DNA of 64,000 bases from Pseudodesulfovibrio tunisiensis (GTDB lineage: Bacteria > Desulfobacterota > Desulfovibrionia > Desulfovibrionales > Desulfovibrionaceae): positions 62,001 to 126,000 of the forward strand of contig NZ_CP094380.1 in NCBI RefSeq assembly GCF_022809775.1, in the 5' to 3' direction. The number at the start of each line of letters is the position of its first letter. The first letter of the stretch is position 1. Below, in pieces: positions 42,406 to 50,954 of the stretch. The translations under genes and the position numbers were made by a program. A model generated the notes under the pieces. That model saw only the letters and a list, made by a program, of their open reading frames with translations. It was not told the origin of the DNA and searched no databases.

Positions 42406-43944
42406 ATGATGCATGGGATTCGCGGCATGAAACAGGTGATGGCATGGGCGCTGCTCCTTCTGTTCATGGCAACGGCATTGGGGTGCGCTGCTCGCGGGCA
42501 TGAAGGCCGGGACAACGCTGTCATGGCTGCGGCTTCGGCGTTCGAGGAGGTTCGGGATGATCCGGTTCGCTTGCGGGCCTTTCTGTCCGAGTTTCCCAAG
42601 GGCGGGGAACTGCATTCCCATCTGAGCGGCGCTGTGTATGCCGAGGATTTTCTGCGCTGGAGCATGGAACAGGGATTATGCGTGTCAACCGAACCTCTGG
42701 GGTTGAGCCAGCCGCCGTGCGGGCCGGGGACGCAGCCTGCGGAACAGGCCTTGGGCGATGCGGTGCTGTACGGGCGCATGGTGGACTTCATGTCCAACCG
42801 CGATTTCGATTGCACCCGGGCCATGTGGGGGCATGACAATTTCTTTGCCACGTTCGACCGCTTCGGCCCGGCCTCGGACGGAAATACCGGAAAAATGCTG
42901 GCGCAGGCAATGCAGGAGGCCGGGCAGGGCAATGTGCTGTATCTGGAGCTGATGAAATCCTTTTTCCCGCCGGAGCTGAAGGGGGCTGCGCGCAAGGCCG
43001 GATGGGACGGAGATCCGGATGCGACGTTCGAACGGCTGAGACACACCGGAGTGTTCGAGACCATTCCTGCGGTACGCGCACAGATTCGCGCCGTGGAACA
43101 GGAGGCTGCCAGGCTGGTTGCCGGAACCTCGGGACAGGGCGTGACCGTGCGCTGGCTGGAGCAGTGCATACGCGTGCTGCAGCCTGAAGCGGTTTTCGCC
43201 CAGTTTGCCTATGCCTTTGCCCTGTGCCGGGACGAGCCGCATGTGGTGGGGTTCAATCTGGTGGCTCCCGAGGACAACCCCGCATCCATGAGAAACTATG
43301 CGTTGCACATGCGCATGATTCAGGGATTGCGCAAACATTTTCCGGAAACCAGCGTGACTCTGCATGCCGGGGAGTTGCGTCTGGGGCTGGTGGAACCCGA
43401 GGGGTTGCGGTTTCACATTCGGCAGGCCGTGGAGGTGGCCGGGGCAAAACGCATCGGCCACGGTGTGGACCTGCCGTTCGAGGAGGACATGCCCGGTCTG
43501 CTGGCGGGCATGCGGGAAAAGGGCGTGTCCGTGGAAATATGTCTGTCGAGCAACGATCAGATCCTCGGAGTGAAGGGCGACCGACATCCGTTGCAAACCT
43601 ATGCGTCGGCCGGAATTCCGATTACGCTCAACACGGACGACGCGGGCGTGGCGCGCATCGACCTGACGCATGAATACCAGCGCGCCGTGCAGGAGCACGG
43701 ATTCGACTATGCGGCCATTGTCCGGGCCTCGCGCAATGGGTTGGAACAATCCTTTCTGCCGGGCAGAAGTCTTTGGAAGGATGCGGACTCGTTCACGCCC
43801 GTGGACGGCTGCAACGGTCCGGACGGGGTGGCCTCGCAGGCATGCGAAGCTGCGCTGGCTGGCAGTGAAAAGGGCATGCTTCAGTTGAAGCTGGAGAAAC
43901 AACTGCGGGATTTCGCGGTCCGGGCTTCGGTACTGGTCCGGTGA
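42406..43944 (+). CDS. Lipoprotein adenosine deaminase-family hydrolase
   Basis: 512 residues. The signal peptide ends in a lipobox (ATALGC), so the enzyme is predicted to be lipid-anchored outside the cytoplasm. Metal and catalytic motifs of the adenosine deaminase family are present: HSHLSGAVY, VTLHAGELR, KRIGHGVDL, SNDQI and NTDDAGV. It should deaminate adenosine or a related purine nucleoside. GGGAGG at 42396-42401 serves the paired ATG codons at 42406 and 42409. It stands alone between two terminators. Confidence 0.85.
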   Translation: MMHGIRGMKQVMAWALLLLFMATALGCAARGHEGRDNAVMAAASAFEEVRDDPVRLRAFLSEFPKGGELHSHLSGAVYAEDFLRWSMEQGLCVSTEPLGLSQPPCGPGTQPAEQALGDAVLYGRMVDFMSNRDFDCTRAMWGHDNFFATFDRFGPASDGNTGKMLAQAMQEAGQGNVLYLELMKSFFPPELKGAARKAGWDGDPDATFERLRHTGVFETIPAVRAQIRAVEQEAARLVAGTSGQGVTVRWLEQCIRVLQPEAVFAQFAYAFALCRDEPHVVGFNLVAPEDNPASMRNYALHMRMIQGLRKHFPETSVTLHAGELRLGLVEPEGLRFHIRQAVEVAGAKRIGHGVDLPFEEDMPGLLAGMREKGVSVEICLSSNDQILGVKGDRHPLQTYASAGIPITLNTDDAGVARIDLTHEYQRAVQEHGFDYAAIVRASRNGLEQSFLPGRSLWKDADSFTPVDGCNGPDGVASQACEAALAGSEKGMLQLKLEKQLRDFAVRASVLVR

Positions 43945-43950
43945 TTTCGT

Positions 43951-43994
43951 GACAGAAAAAGCCCGGGGCTGAATGCTCCGGGCTTTTTTCTGTC
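43951..43994. terminator. Bidirectional terminator
   Basis: A 16-bp stem GACAGAAAAAGCCCGG paired with CCGGGCTTTTTTCTGTC (one extra T). It lies between the convergent deaminase and MoeA-like genes, with T runs in the stem on both strands. Confidence 0.88.
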
Positions 43995-44006
43995 ACGGTT
44001 CGGTGC

Positions 44007-45965
44007 CTAGTGGCCGAGTCCCATGCCCGGTTGCATCTCCCGGCCCGCAAGGTCGGTTTCATAGCCGCCGAGGTCGCGGACAGCCTGCTGCAGGCGCGGA
44101 GAGCGCACCAGTTCGAGCAGACTGACGATGCGGGGATCATTCAGATGTGCCGTGGGAATGACCAGATCATACCTCTCGTGGGCCAGCGGCACGAAGTCCA
44201 GCTCAAGGGCCTTTGCCGCGGCATAAATGCCCAGTCCGCAGGAGGCGGCCCCGGTCAGCACGTTCACGGCCACGGCCATATGCGTGAATTCCTCGTTGTC
44301 ATACCCCTGCACCGAGCGCGGATCGATGGCGGCCTGTCTGAGGTGATGGTCGAGCAGAATTCGGGTCCCGGCTCCGCGCTGACGGTTGATGAAGCTCACG
44401 TCCTCGCGCGTCAGATCGGCCACTCCCTGAATGTTCAGGGGATTGCCCTTGCCCACGATCAGGCCCTGATGACGGATCGCGAGGTTGATCACGGTCACGT
44501 CCATGTCCGGCAGATAGCGTTTGAGGAACGGGAAGTTGAAATCGTTTGTTTCCGGATCGAACAGATGTGCGCCTGCAAACAGGGCGGAGCCTGCCTTGAG
44601 CGCGTTCAGTCCGCCCATGCTGCCTGCGTGGCTGGACACGAGACGGAGCGGTTCGGCAAGGCCCATGAGTTCGTTGGCCAGCAGGTCCAGCGTATTGTCG
44701 TGGCTGCCCACATGCACCAGCACGCGGTTCATTTCCGCTTCGGGAACCAGCAGTTCCGCGCGCAGGGTTTCACCCTGTTCCACCCCTTCGGATTCCTCGG
44801 GAACATAGGCCACGGCCTGTGCCTTGGTCATGGTGGTGATCATGCCCGCGCCGCGAGCCAGAGGCGCGCCGATCAGCCTGTCGCCGATGCGACCGCAGGC
44901 CAGCCGAATGGCCTCGCGCATGCCGGGTTTGGACGGGGTCTTGCGGGCCATGACCACTTCGGCTGTGGCCCGGGCTGGTTCGGCCTTGCGCATGAGCCAC
45001 GATGCGATGGGGGCAAGAATCTTTTCGTGGCAGACCACGGCGCTGACCGGATAGCCCGGTGCGCCCACAAGCAGGCGCCCCGGATGCCCCGAGCGTTCGT
45101 CGGTCACGGCAAGCAGGGTGGGTTTGCCCGGCATCACGCTGATACCGTGGACCAGCACCTTGCCCAGCGAGGAGAACACGGTTCTGGAGAAGTCCTTGCT
45201 GCCAGCCGAGGAGCCGGCTCCCACGATCACGATGTGATTGCCCTTGTCCAATGCGTCGAGCACGGCCTGTTCCAGAGCCGCAGCACAATCCGGAACCGGT
45301 GTGGACCATGTCGCATCCATGCCCCAGGATGCGGCGTAGGCGCGGAAGACCTGTGAATTGGATTCAATGACCTGCCCGGCCTCGGGTTCGGGATGATCCC
45401 GGAAGTTCAGCACTTCATCGCCCGTGGGCAGAAATGCGGCCCGGGGACGTTCATGAACCGTCACTTCATAGAGGCCGGCGGACAGAAGCGCACCGAGGTC
45501 GCAGGGCGTGAGTTCCCGGTTCTGGGGCAGGAGCAGTTCCGTGGCCACGATGTCCTCGCCGATGCGGCGAACGTGCTGCCACGGAAAGGCCGGGGTGTCC
45601 ACTTCGACGGTGACTTCGTCCACCTGCACCACGTTTTCGATCATGATCACGGCATTCATGCCCGAAGGCAGGGGATTGCCCGTGTTCACGAACTGGAATT
45701 GATCGGGGTGGGACAGGCGCACGGGCAGGTCCTCGCGCGCGGCAAAGGTGTCCTCGGCCCGGACGGCAATGCCGTCCATGGCCGCGGAATGAAAGGTCGG
45801 CGAGGAGCACCGGGCGATCACGGGAGCAGCCGTGACCCGCCCGGCCGCCTCATGAGTCGGCACGGTCTCCACGCCCAGCAGCGCGTCGCGGTCGAGGTTT
45901 TGCTTGGCCAGAATCACGGCCTGTTCCGGAGGCACTGTGCTGAGGTAGATGTTCCGTTTGCTCAT
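44007..45965 (-). CDS. MoeA-like molybdopterin biosynthesis protein fused to PBP-like domain
   Basis: 652 residues. The first 410 are MoeA-like (FHSAAMDGIAVRAEDT, NTGNPLPSG, PTGDEV, IVGAGSSAGSKDFS, ISVMPGKPTLLAV, GAPGYPVSAV), the enzyme family that inserts molybdate or tungstate into molybdopterin. Residues about 420-640 form a periplasmic-binding-protein-like domain (VLVHVGSHDNTLDLLA, FINRQRGAGTRILLDHHL) without a signal peptide. The second domain resembles LysR- or ModE-linked ligand sensors. It follows the M29 peptidase start by 4 nt on the same strand. Confidence 0.9.
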   Translation of the reverse strand: MSKRNIYLSTVPPEQAVILAKQNLDRDALLGVETVPTHEAAGRVTAAPVIARCSSPTFHSAAMDGIAVRAEDTFAAREDLPVRLSHPDQFQFVNTGNPLPSGMNAVIMIENVVQVDEVTVEVDTPAFPWQHVRRIGEDIVATELLLPQNRELTPCDLGALLSAGLYEVTVHERPRAAFLPTGDEVLNFRDHPEPEAGQVIESNSQVFRAYAASWGMDATWSTPVPDCAAALEQAVLDALDKGNHIVIVGAGSSAGSKDFSRTVFSSLGKVLVHGISVMPGKPTLLAVTDERSGHPGRLLVGAPGYPVSAVVCHEKILAPIASWLMRKAEPARATAEVVMARKTPSKPGMREAIRLACGRIGDRLIGAPLARGAGMITTMTKAQAVAYVPEESEGVEQGETLRAELLVPEAEMNRVLVHVGSHDNTLDLLANELMGLAEPLRLVSSHAGSMGGLNALKAGSALFAGAHLFDPETNDFNFPFLKRYLPDMDVTVINLAIRHQGLIVGKGNPLNIQGVADLTREDVSFINRQRGAGTRILLDHHLRQAAIDPRSVQGYDNEEFTHMAVAVNVLTGAASCGLGIYAAAKALELDFVPLAHERYDLVIPTAHLNDPRIVSLLELVRSPRLQQAVRDLGGYETDLAGREMQPGMGLGH

Positions 45966-45969
45966 GATC

Positions 45970-47178
45970 CTACTCGTTTTTGAATTCGCCGTTTTCGTAG
46001 ATGACCACTTCGGAGCCGTCTTCCAGTGTTGCGGTCACGGTCTTGGGTTCGGTGTTGACCAGATCCCAGTGCAGGGCCGAGGAGTTGAATCCGAGTTCAT
46101 TTTTCTTGGCCGTGTCCAGCGTGGATTGATCCCCGGCAAAGGTGTCGGCGTAGGATGCGCCCACAGCAATGTGGCAGTTGCCGTAATCGCCGCCGAAGTT
46201 TTCGTCGAACAGGGTATTGGCCATGAATTCGCTGATCTGGGAGAAACGGCGGTCCGTGAGGGAGAATTCTCCGATGCGGGCGGCCCCGGGGTCCATCTGG
46301 AGCTGCTTTTTCACGAAATCCTCACCCTGCTTGGCCTGCACGTCCACGGCAACGCCTTCGTCGTTGAAGGACAGACGCACACCTTCCACGAAGTTGCCGG
46401 AGCGGTAGGAGGGCTGGTCCGCGTAGTACACGCCCCGGGTGTGGCGGTGGTCCGGGGACAGGAAGATTTCGAAGCTCGGAATGTTGTGGCCGGAAACGCC
46501 GAGCCACTGGCCTGGCTGCTCGCCCGGCACTACGGTCAGGTCGGTGTGTTCGGATTTGATGTGCAGGGAGCGGATGCCGAGGCCGTTGAGCCATGCCTTG
46601 ACCTTTTGCGCGTCCTCGAACACCGATGCCCATTTGGCGGGCGGGTTTTCCTGATCCAGATAGCAGGCCTTGACCACCTGCTGCTTGAAATCATCCAGTG
46701 ACATGCCCGCGGCTTCGGCCATGGCTTTGGTCGGGTAGATGCACAGGGTCCAGCCGAAATCCCCGGTCTGTTCGCGCGCGTCCATTATTTCGCGCATGAA
46801 TTTGCGCGCCACTGCAGCCATGCCGATGCGGCCGGAATCCACATCCTTGAGATGGGTCAGGGACGAGGGCGCGATCAGGGAGATCAGGCCGTTCAGATTC
46901 CCGGTGAATTCCCGGTCCCCGGGCGCAATGGCCTTGAGCTGTTCGTCGGTGCCCTTGCCGTAGAAGGACAGGTCCATCTTCGGGGAGGGGTTGGCACGTA
47001 CGATCGGACACAGTCCTTTTTCCACGAGCAGGTCGTACATGGCCTCGGCCAGAGGCAGAGCTTCAAGATCGTAGCGGAGCAGAATCAGGTCTCCGGTCTC
47101 ATAGGGTTTGGTGCGGGCCGTAGCCAGTCCCCACCACAGGGTTTCCGCGTATTTTTTGAGTTCGTCTTGTGTGAACAT
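45970..47178 (-). CDS. M29-family aminopeptidase
   Basis: 402 residues, usual length of the thermophilic metalloprotease (M29/AmpS) family. It includes GHNIPSFEIFLSPDHRHTRG, the central EGVRLSFNDEG, RIGEFSLTDRRFS and HIAVGASYADTF. It should be a cytoplasmic dinuclear-metal exo-aminopeptidase. It precedes the MoeA-like fusion gene by 4 nt, so the two are probably one transcript with no obvious functional link. Confidence 0.88.
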   Translation of the reverse strand: MFTQDELKKYAETLWWGLATARTKPYETGDLILLRYDLEALPLAEAMYDLLVEKGLCPIVRANPSPKMDLSFYGKGTDEQLKAIAPGDREFTGNLNGLISLIAPSSLTHLKDVDSGRIGMAAVARKFMREIMDAREQTGDFGWTLCIYPTKAMAEAAGMSLDDFKQQVVKACYLDQENPPAKWASVFEDAQKVKAWLNGLGIRSLHIKSEHTDLTVVPGEQPGQWLGVSGHNIPSFEIFLSPDHRHTRGVYYADQPSYRSGNFVEGVRLSFNDEGVAVDVQAKQGEDFVKKQLQMDPGAARIGEFSLTDRRFSQISEFMANTLFDENFGGDYGNCHIAVGASYADTFAGDQSTLDTAKKNELGFNSSALHWDLVNTEPKTVTATLEDGSEVVIYENGEFKNE

Positions 47179-47475
47179 GTGTATATCCTTCCGTTAAATA
47201 GGGTAGCAATCGGCCTGATAGGGTAAACGAGTCGGGGCGCAATCACAACCGGGTTTCATTTGCGCGACTTCAGGCACCTGAAGGCAAATCCCACATCTGT
47301 CTTGACACAGGGCTGGCATGGTTATATCAGCAATCCGAGTCCGGTGTTTTTGCTCCGGATTGTCGCATTAACGGAAGAGACCCGTCGAGAAACGCGAATA
47401 GACTGCGATCGGCGGAAAACTCAACAGGCCTTTGACCCGAGGCCAACCCCGCAAAAAAGTATCTTGGAGGGAAAA

Positions 47476-47664
47476 ATGGGCTACAGAATTACTGTCGACA
47501 ATGACAAATGTGTTGGTGACGGCGAATGTGTTGATGTCTGCCCCGTGGAAGTCTACGAGCTCCAGGACGGCAAGGCTGTTCCCGTGAACGAGGAAGAGTG
47601 CCTTGGCTGTGAATCCTGCGTGGAAGTTTGCGAGCAGGACGCCATCACCGTCGAAGAAGATTAG
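47476..47664 (+). CDS. 7-cysteine ferredoxin (Asp in cluster I)
   Basis: 62 residues, acidic, ferredoxin size. The second motif CLGCESCVEVC is a normal [4Fe-4S] site. The first, CVGDGECVDVCP, has aspartate at the second cysteine position, as in Pyrococcus ferredoxin and Desulfovibrio africanus ferredoxin III, where this cluster converts between [3Fe-4S] and [4Fe-4S]. It would serve as electron carrier, for example for pyruvate:ferredoxin oxidoreductase. TTGGAGGG precedes the ATG. The 297-bp gap before it holds a weak TTGACA-N15-TATATC pair at 47302-47328. Confidence 0.93.
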   Translation: MGYRITVDNDKCVGDGECVDVCPVEVYELQDGKAVPVNEEECLGCESCVEVCEQDAITVEED

Positions 47665-47686
47665 TCTCGGATAATTCCGATCACGT

Positions 47687-47716
47687 CCGGGAGCGGCGGT
47701 CCTCTGCCGCTCCCGG
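47687..47716 (+). terminator. Hairpin after ferredoxin
   Basis: Stem CCGGGAGCGGC/GCCGCTCCCGG, 8-nt loop, followed by CTCGTATTTTCT. Terminator-like but with a delayed T tract. Confidence 0.65.
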
Positions 47717-47906
47717 CTCGTATTTTCTCTCGGGGGATTCTCCTTCCCCACGCGACCGCAGGCATTCCCCCCGCAGGCGGCTTTCCGCGAAAAGGCCGGA
47801 AAATTTCCCCTTTCATGGTTGACGGCCGCCATATCCGACTTAATTACACAAAGCATTGACATCGGCCCGGGACGCGTATGCGCTTCCGGTGGAGGAGCAG
47901 AGACCA

Positions 47907-48719
47907 ATGGCCCTGGATTTCAGCGAATTTTTCAAGAAGTACGAAGCCGTTGTCGCCGAAGTGGACGCCGTGTTCCAGAAGTTCGAGCACGACGCAGACA
48001 TGGGCGAACTGGTCAAGTGCGGCAAGGGGTGCAGCGACTGCTGCAACGCCCTCTTCGACATCACCATGGTCGAAGCCATCTATCTGAATCACAAGTTCAA
48101 TCAAGCCTATTCCGGCATGGAACGCAGCAGGATCATGGAGCGCGCCGACAAGGCCGATCGCCAGATCCACAAGCTCAAGCGCAAGGTTTTCAAGGCAAGC
48201 CGGGATGGCGCAGGCGCCCGCGAGGTGCTGGAAGAAGTCTCCCGCGCACGCGTCCGCTGTCCCCTGCTGTCGGATGACGATCTCTGTTCCCTGTACGAGC
48301 ATCGTCCCATCACCTGCCGTCTGTACGGCGTGCCCACGTCCATCGGCGGCAAGGCACACACCTGTTCCCTGACCGGATTCAAGCCCGGCGAAAAATATCC
48401 CACCGTGAACATGGACATCATTCTGGACAAGCTGCTTGCCCTCAGCGAGGAATTGTCCAAATCCATCGGTTCCCGTTTCAAGGGGCTTGGTGAGATGCTC
48501 GTGCCCGTGTCCATGGCTCTGATCACGGATTTCAATGAAGGCTATCTCGGCGTGTCCGAGAAAAAGGCCGAGCCCAAGGCCGAGAAAAAGCCCGCGCCCA
48601 AACCAGCTGCCCCGGTTTCCGATGCCTGCGGTTCCTGTTCTCAGGACAAGTCGGCTTGCGCCAGCTGCAAGGAAAACACCGTGGTGCTGGGCGGCTACGT
48701 CAAGGGTGAAGAGGAGTAG
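47907..48719 (+). CDS. YkgJ-family cysteine cluster protein with Cys-rich tail
   Basis: 270 residues. Conserved cysteines of the YkgJ (zinc/iron-chelating CxxCxxCC) family are present: KCGKGCSDCCNALF at about residue 37, then RCPLLSDDDLCSLYEHRPITCRLYG. After a Lys/Pro/Ala-rich linker (KPAPKPAAPV), the tail adds CGSCSQDKSACASCKEN, four more cysteines. The start at 47907 is preferred over an upstream in-frame ATG at 47856 because GGAGG at 47891 lies between them. It begins a three-gene cassette (2 nt to the next). Confidence 0.82.
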   Translation: MALDFSEFFKKYEAVVAEVDAVFQKFEHDADMGELVKCGKGCSDCCNALFDITMVEAIYLNHKFNQAYSGMERSRIMERADKADRQIHKLKRKVFKASRDGAGAREVLEEVSRARVRCPLLSDDDLCSLYEHRPITCRLYGVPTSIGGKAHTCSLTGFKPGEKYPTVNMDIILDKLLALSEELSKSIGSRFKGLGEMLVPVSMALITDFNEGYLGVSEKKAEPKAEKKPAPKPAAPVSDACGSCSQDKSACASCKENTVVLGGYVKGEEE

Positions 48720-48721
48720 CC

Positions 48722-49084
48722 ATGTCCGATCTGCCCGAACAGCCTCTGACTCCGCAGGAGATCGAAGAGCGCAAGCGGTTCATGTATGAGAAGATGTCGC
48801 CGCGTCGGCGCAAGTTCGTGGACCGCATCGGTTACGACAAGTGGGACCCGTTCGCTGCGCCCTTCGACCCCATCGATATCCGCACGGATACGTCCGGCCA
48901 CACCGCGCATCAGCTTACACAGCTTTTCATCCGTGACATGGGCAGTCAGGTGAATCAGGAATTCATCGACGCGGTGAGCGAGTTCAACGTGATGTTGTGC
49001 ATGAATTTCGAAAAGGTGCGGCCCATCTACGAATATTGCCTCTGGTATTCCCGTTTTCTGGAAAAGCAGGGCATCAAGCTTTAA
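48722..49084 (+). CDS. Conserved hypothetical protein
   Basis: 120 residues, soluble and charged, rich in aromatic residues (KMSPRRRKFVDRIGYDKWDPFAAP; YEYCLWYSRFLEKQGIKL). It lies 2 nt after the YkgJ gene and 17 nt before the TPR gene, so it is almost surely cotranscribed. No family is recognised; partnership with the flanking two proteins is the only functional hint. Confidence 0.75.
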   Translation: MSDLPEQPLTPQEIEERKRFMYEKMSPRRRKFVDRIGYDKWDPFAAPFDPIDIRTDTSGHTAHQLTQLFIRDMGSQVNQEFIDAVSEFNVMLCMNFEKVRPIYEYCLWYSRFLEKQGIKL

Positions 49085-49101
49085 AATCAAGGACGATTGT
49101 C

Positions 49102-49722
49102 ATGGAACAGTTCGACAACATCGATGATTACATCGCGGACCTCAAAGGCAAACTCCAGGGCAACCCCGGTTGCGGCAACACCCATTACAATCTGGGCGTG
49201 GCCTTTCTGGCCAAGCGCGAGTTCATGGAAGCCGAACGCGAGTTTCTGGAAGCCGTGGCAAATTCGCCCAAGATGGCGGAAGCCTATGTGCAGCTCGGCG
49301 GTATCGCCCTGCAGCGCGGCGATCTGGACGGTTGCCTGAACTACAACAACGAAGCCACCAAGCAGCGGCCTTTTTTCGCTGTTCCCTGGGGCAACATCGG
49401 ATTCGTCATGCTTCAGAAGGGCGACGTGGATCATGCCATCAAGGCCCTGAAGCGTTCCCTGAAGTACGATCCCAAGTTTGTGCAGGCCCTGTCCACTCTG
49501 AGCAGCGCCTACATGATTCAGGGCGATTTCGAGGAGGCCGAAGTCACCTTGGCCAAGGTGCTCGACATCCAGCCGCATTTCGGTCCGGCCTGGAACAACA
49601 GGGCCATCATTCACGCCAGCCGCGAGGAATGGAGCAAGGCTTCCGAATGCCTGAAAAAGGCCGAGGAGTCCGGTTTCGACGTTCCCGAAGAGCTGCGTTC
49701 CGAGGTCGAGGCCAACTGCTAG
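49102..49722 (+). CDS. Tetratricopeptide repeat protein
   Basis: 206 residues made almost entirely of TPR units (CGNTHYNLGVAFLAKREFME; AYVQLGGIALQRGDLDGCL; VPWGNIGFVMLQKGDVDHAI; ALSTLSSAYMIQGDFEEAEV; PAWNNRAIIHASREEWSKAS). No signal peptide, so cytoplasmic. It is the third gene of the YkgJ cassette and probably acts as a protein-interaction scaffold for the other two. Ends at a strong terminator. Confidence 0.88.
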   Translation: MEQFDNIDDYIADLKGKLQGNPGCGNTHYNLGVAFLAKREFMEAEREFLEAVANSPKMAEAYVQLGGIALQRGDLDGCLNYNNEATKQRPFFAVPWGNIGFVMLQKGDVDHAIKALKRSLKYDPKFVQALSTLSSAYMIQGDFEEAEVTLAKVLDIQPHFGPAWNNRAIIHASREEWSKASECLKKAEESGFDVPEELRSEVEANC

Positions 49723-49744
49723 GTCCTTTTCGACGCTTTATCTG

Positions 49745-49784
49745 CAAGCCCTGTCTGCGAGTGTGGACAGGGCTTGTTTTTTTT
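49745..49784 (+). terminator. Rho-independent terminator of the YkgJ cassette
   Basis: Perfect 11-bp stem CAAGCCCTGTC/GACAGGGCTTG (49745-49755 with 49766-49776), followed by eight T. Confidence 0.92.
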
Positions 49785-49896
49785 GTCGATTCGAAGCATT
49801 GCCATTCTTGAGAATGTTTCCTGTCTGGCTTTCCTTTTCATGAATCCTGTGCGAGAATCATGCTGAAAATAAAGGATATTCCGAAAGGAGACAGAT

Positions 49897-50592
49897 ATGT
49901 CGAGATTTCGTCAAATAAAGAAGGATGTTCGGAACATATTGGCGGCCGAGGATTGGCAGGATCGGCTGACGGAACTGGATGCCTGGGCTCCGGGGCTGCT
50001 TGCGCCGCCTTTGTTTTCCCTGCGGCTGGACAGGGACGAGAATGTCCGGTGGCGGGCCGTGGTCGCGTTTGGCATGACTGCCGCGCGCATGGCCGAAGCT
50101 GGCATGGAAAAGGCCCGAGTGCTCATGCGCACCTGCATGTGGTACATGAACGAGGAGTCCGGCAATCTCGGCTGGGGCATCCCGGAATTCATGGCCGAAG
50201 CCATGGCCCGGCATGAACGGCTTGCAAGGGAATTTCACACCATTCTGGCTTCCTACATCTATTGCGACGAAAAGTGCGACGGCAATTTTCTGGATCATCC
50301 CGAGCTGCGGCGAGGCGTGCTTTGGGGGCTTGGTCGTCTGGCGCAGGTCCGGCCCGAACTCGTGAGTCAGGGCGAGCGGTTTCTCATTGCGGCTCTGGAC
50401 GAGGATGACCCGTACAATCGGGGCTATGCCGCTTGGACGCTCGGTATCCTCGGGGCCACCGAAGCCCGGCCCGCTCTCAAGGCTCTGTACGGCGATGCTC
50501 GGGAAATCCGGCTGTTCGATCAGGGGCAAATCATGGATGTCACTGTGGAGACCTTGGCCAGACAGGCTGCGGAGAGTCTGGGGCTGAAGTAG
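49897..50592 (+). CDS. DVU0298-family protein, HEAT-like
   Basis: 231 residues of alpha-helical repeat character. HEAT-like units are visible (WRAVVAFGMTAARMAEAGME; LRRGVLWGLGRLAQVRPEL; NRGYAAWTLGILGATEARPA). The conserved block MWYMNEESGNLGWGIPEFMAE is typical of the DVU0298 family known from Desulfovibrio. It contains a CDEKCDG pair. The function is not established; PBS-lyase-type HEAT proteins are often accessory or assembly factors. AAGGAGA precedes the ATG. Confidence 0.85.
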   Translation: MSRFRQIKKDVRNILAAEDWQDRLTELDAWAPGLLAPPLFSLRLDRDENVRWRAVVAFGMTAARMAEAGMEKARVLMRTCMWYMNEESGNLGWGIPEFMAEAMARHERLAREFHTILASYIYCDEKCDGNFLDHPELRRGVLWGLGRLAQVRPELVSQGERFLIAALDEDDPYNRGYAAWTLGILGATEARPALKALYGDAREIRLFDQGQIMDVTVETLARQAAESLGLK

Positions 50593-50601
50593 GAGATGCC
50601 T

Positions 50602-50654
50602 TCGGCGACCCTCCCGGGAGGCCGGGCGCTGCCCGGACCCGCCAAGGAGCAAGG
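50602..50654 (+). repeat. Dispersed GC-rich repeat, copy A
   Basis: 53 bp matching 58120-58172 (reverse complement) at 48 positions, the last 30 identical. It contains its own inverted halves (CCCTCCCGGGAGG and GGGCGCTGCCC). It is followed by a 31-bp perfect inverted repeat. An intergenic repeat family, not a gene. Confidence 0.8.
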
Positions 50655-50672
50655 CCCCTTGGATCCCCATAT

Positions 50673-50745
50673 GTTTCGAGAATTTGAAGAGGCTGGATGC
50701 ATGCCCTGCCGGGACATGCATCCAGCCTCTTCAAATTCTCGAAAC
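50673..50745. repeat. Long perfect inverted repeat
   Basis: Two 31-bp arms (50673-50703 and 50715-50745) are exact reverse complements around an 11-nt spacer. The outer part GCCTCTTCAAATTC-N2-GAAACGG also occurs next to repeat copy B at 58120. The RNA would form an extremely stable hairpin in either strand. Confidence 0.88.
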
Positions 50746-50911
50746 GGGTGGTCCGAAAGAGATGTTTTTCCTTTGTTTGCCTGTTCCCCCCGAGTTGTGT
50801 TTTTCGACAGGACAGGTATTCGCGTTTCCGCGCTCAACTACGCCGCCCAACGAGCCAGACAAGTTCCCTTGTCCTTTCAGGCGGCGTAGAGCCAAAATGC
50901 TTTGGGAGATT

Positions 50912-50943
50912 CTCAAGAACCTTTTCTCGAAAAGGTTCTTGAG
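50912..50943. repeat. Perfect 14-bp hairpin near the BON gene end
   Basis: CTCAAGAACCTTTT-CTCG-AAAAGGTTCTTGAG, just beyond the stop of the minus-strand BON lipoprotein gene. It may end that transcript, though no T tract follows. The 362-bp gap 50593-50954 contains this and the two repeats above, and no gene. Confidence 0.7.
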
Positions 50944-50954
50944 CCGTCGGAGAC

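Noticed and set aside
47302..47328. TTGACA/TATATC as ferredoxin promoter
   Set aside because: The spacer is only 15 bp; kept as a remark in the ferredoxin entry, not as a feature.
50673..50745. Long inverted repeat as a terminator of the DVU0298-family gene
   Set aside because: 31-bp perfect arms without a T tract and with modules repeated elsewhere fit a repeat element better.
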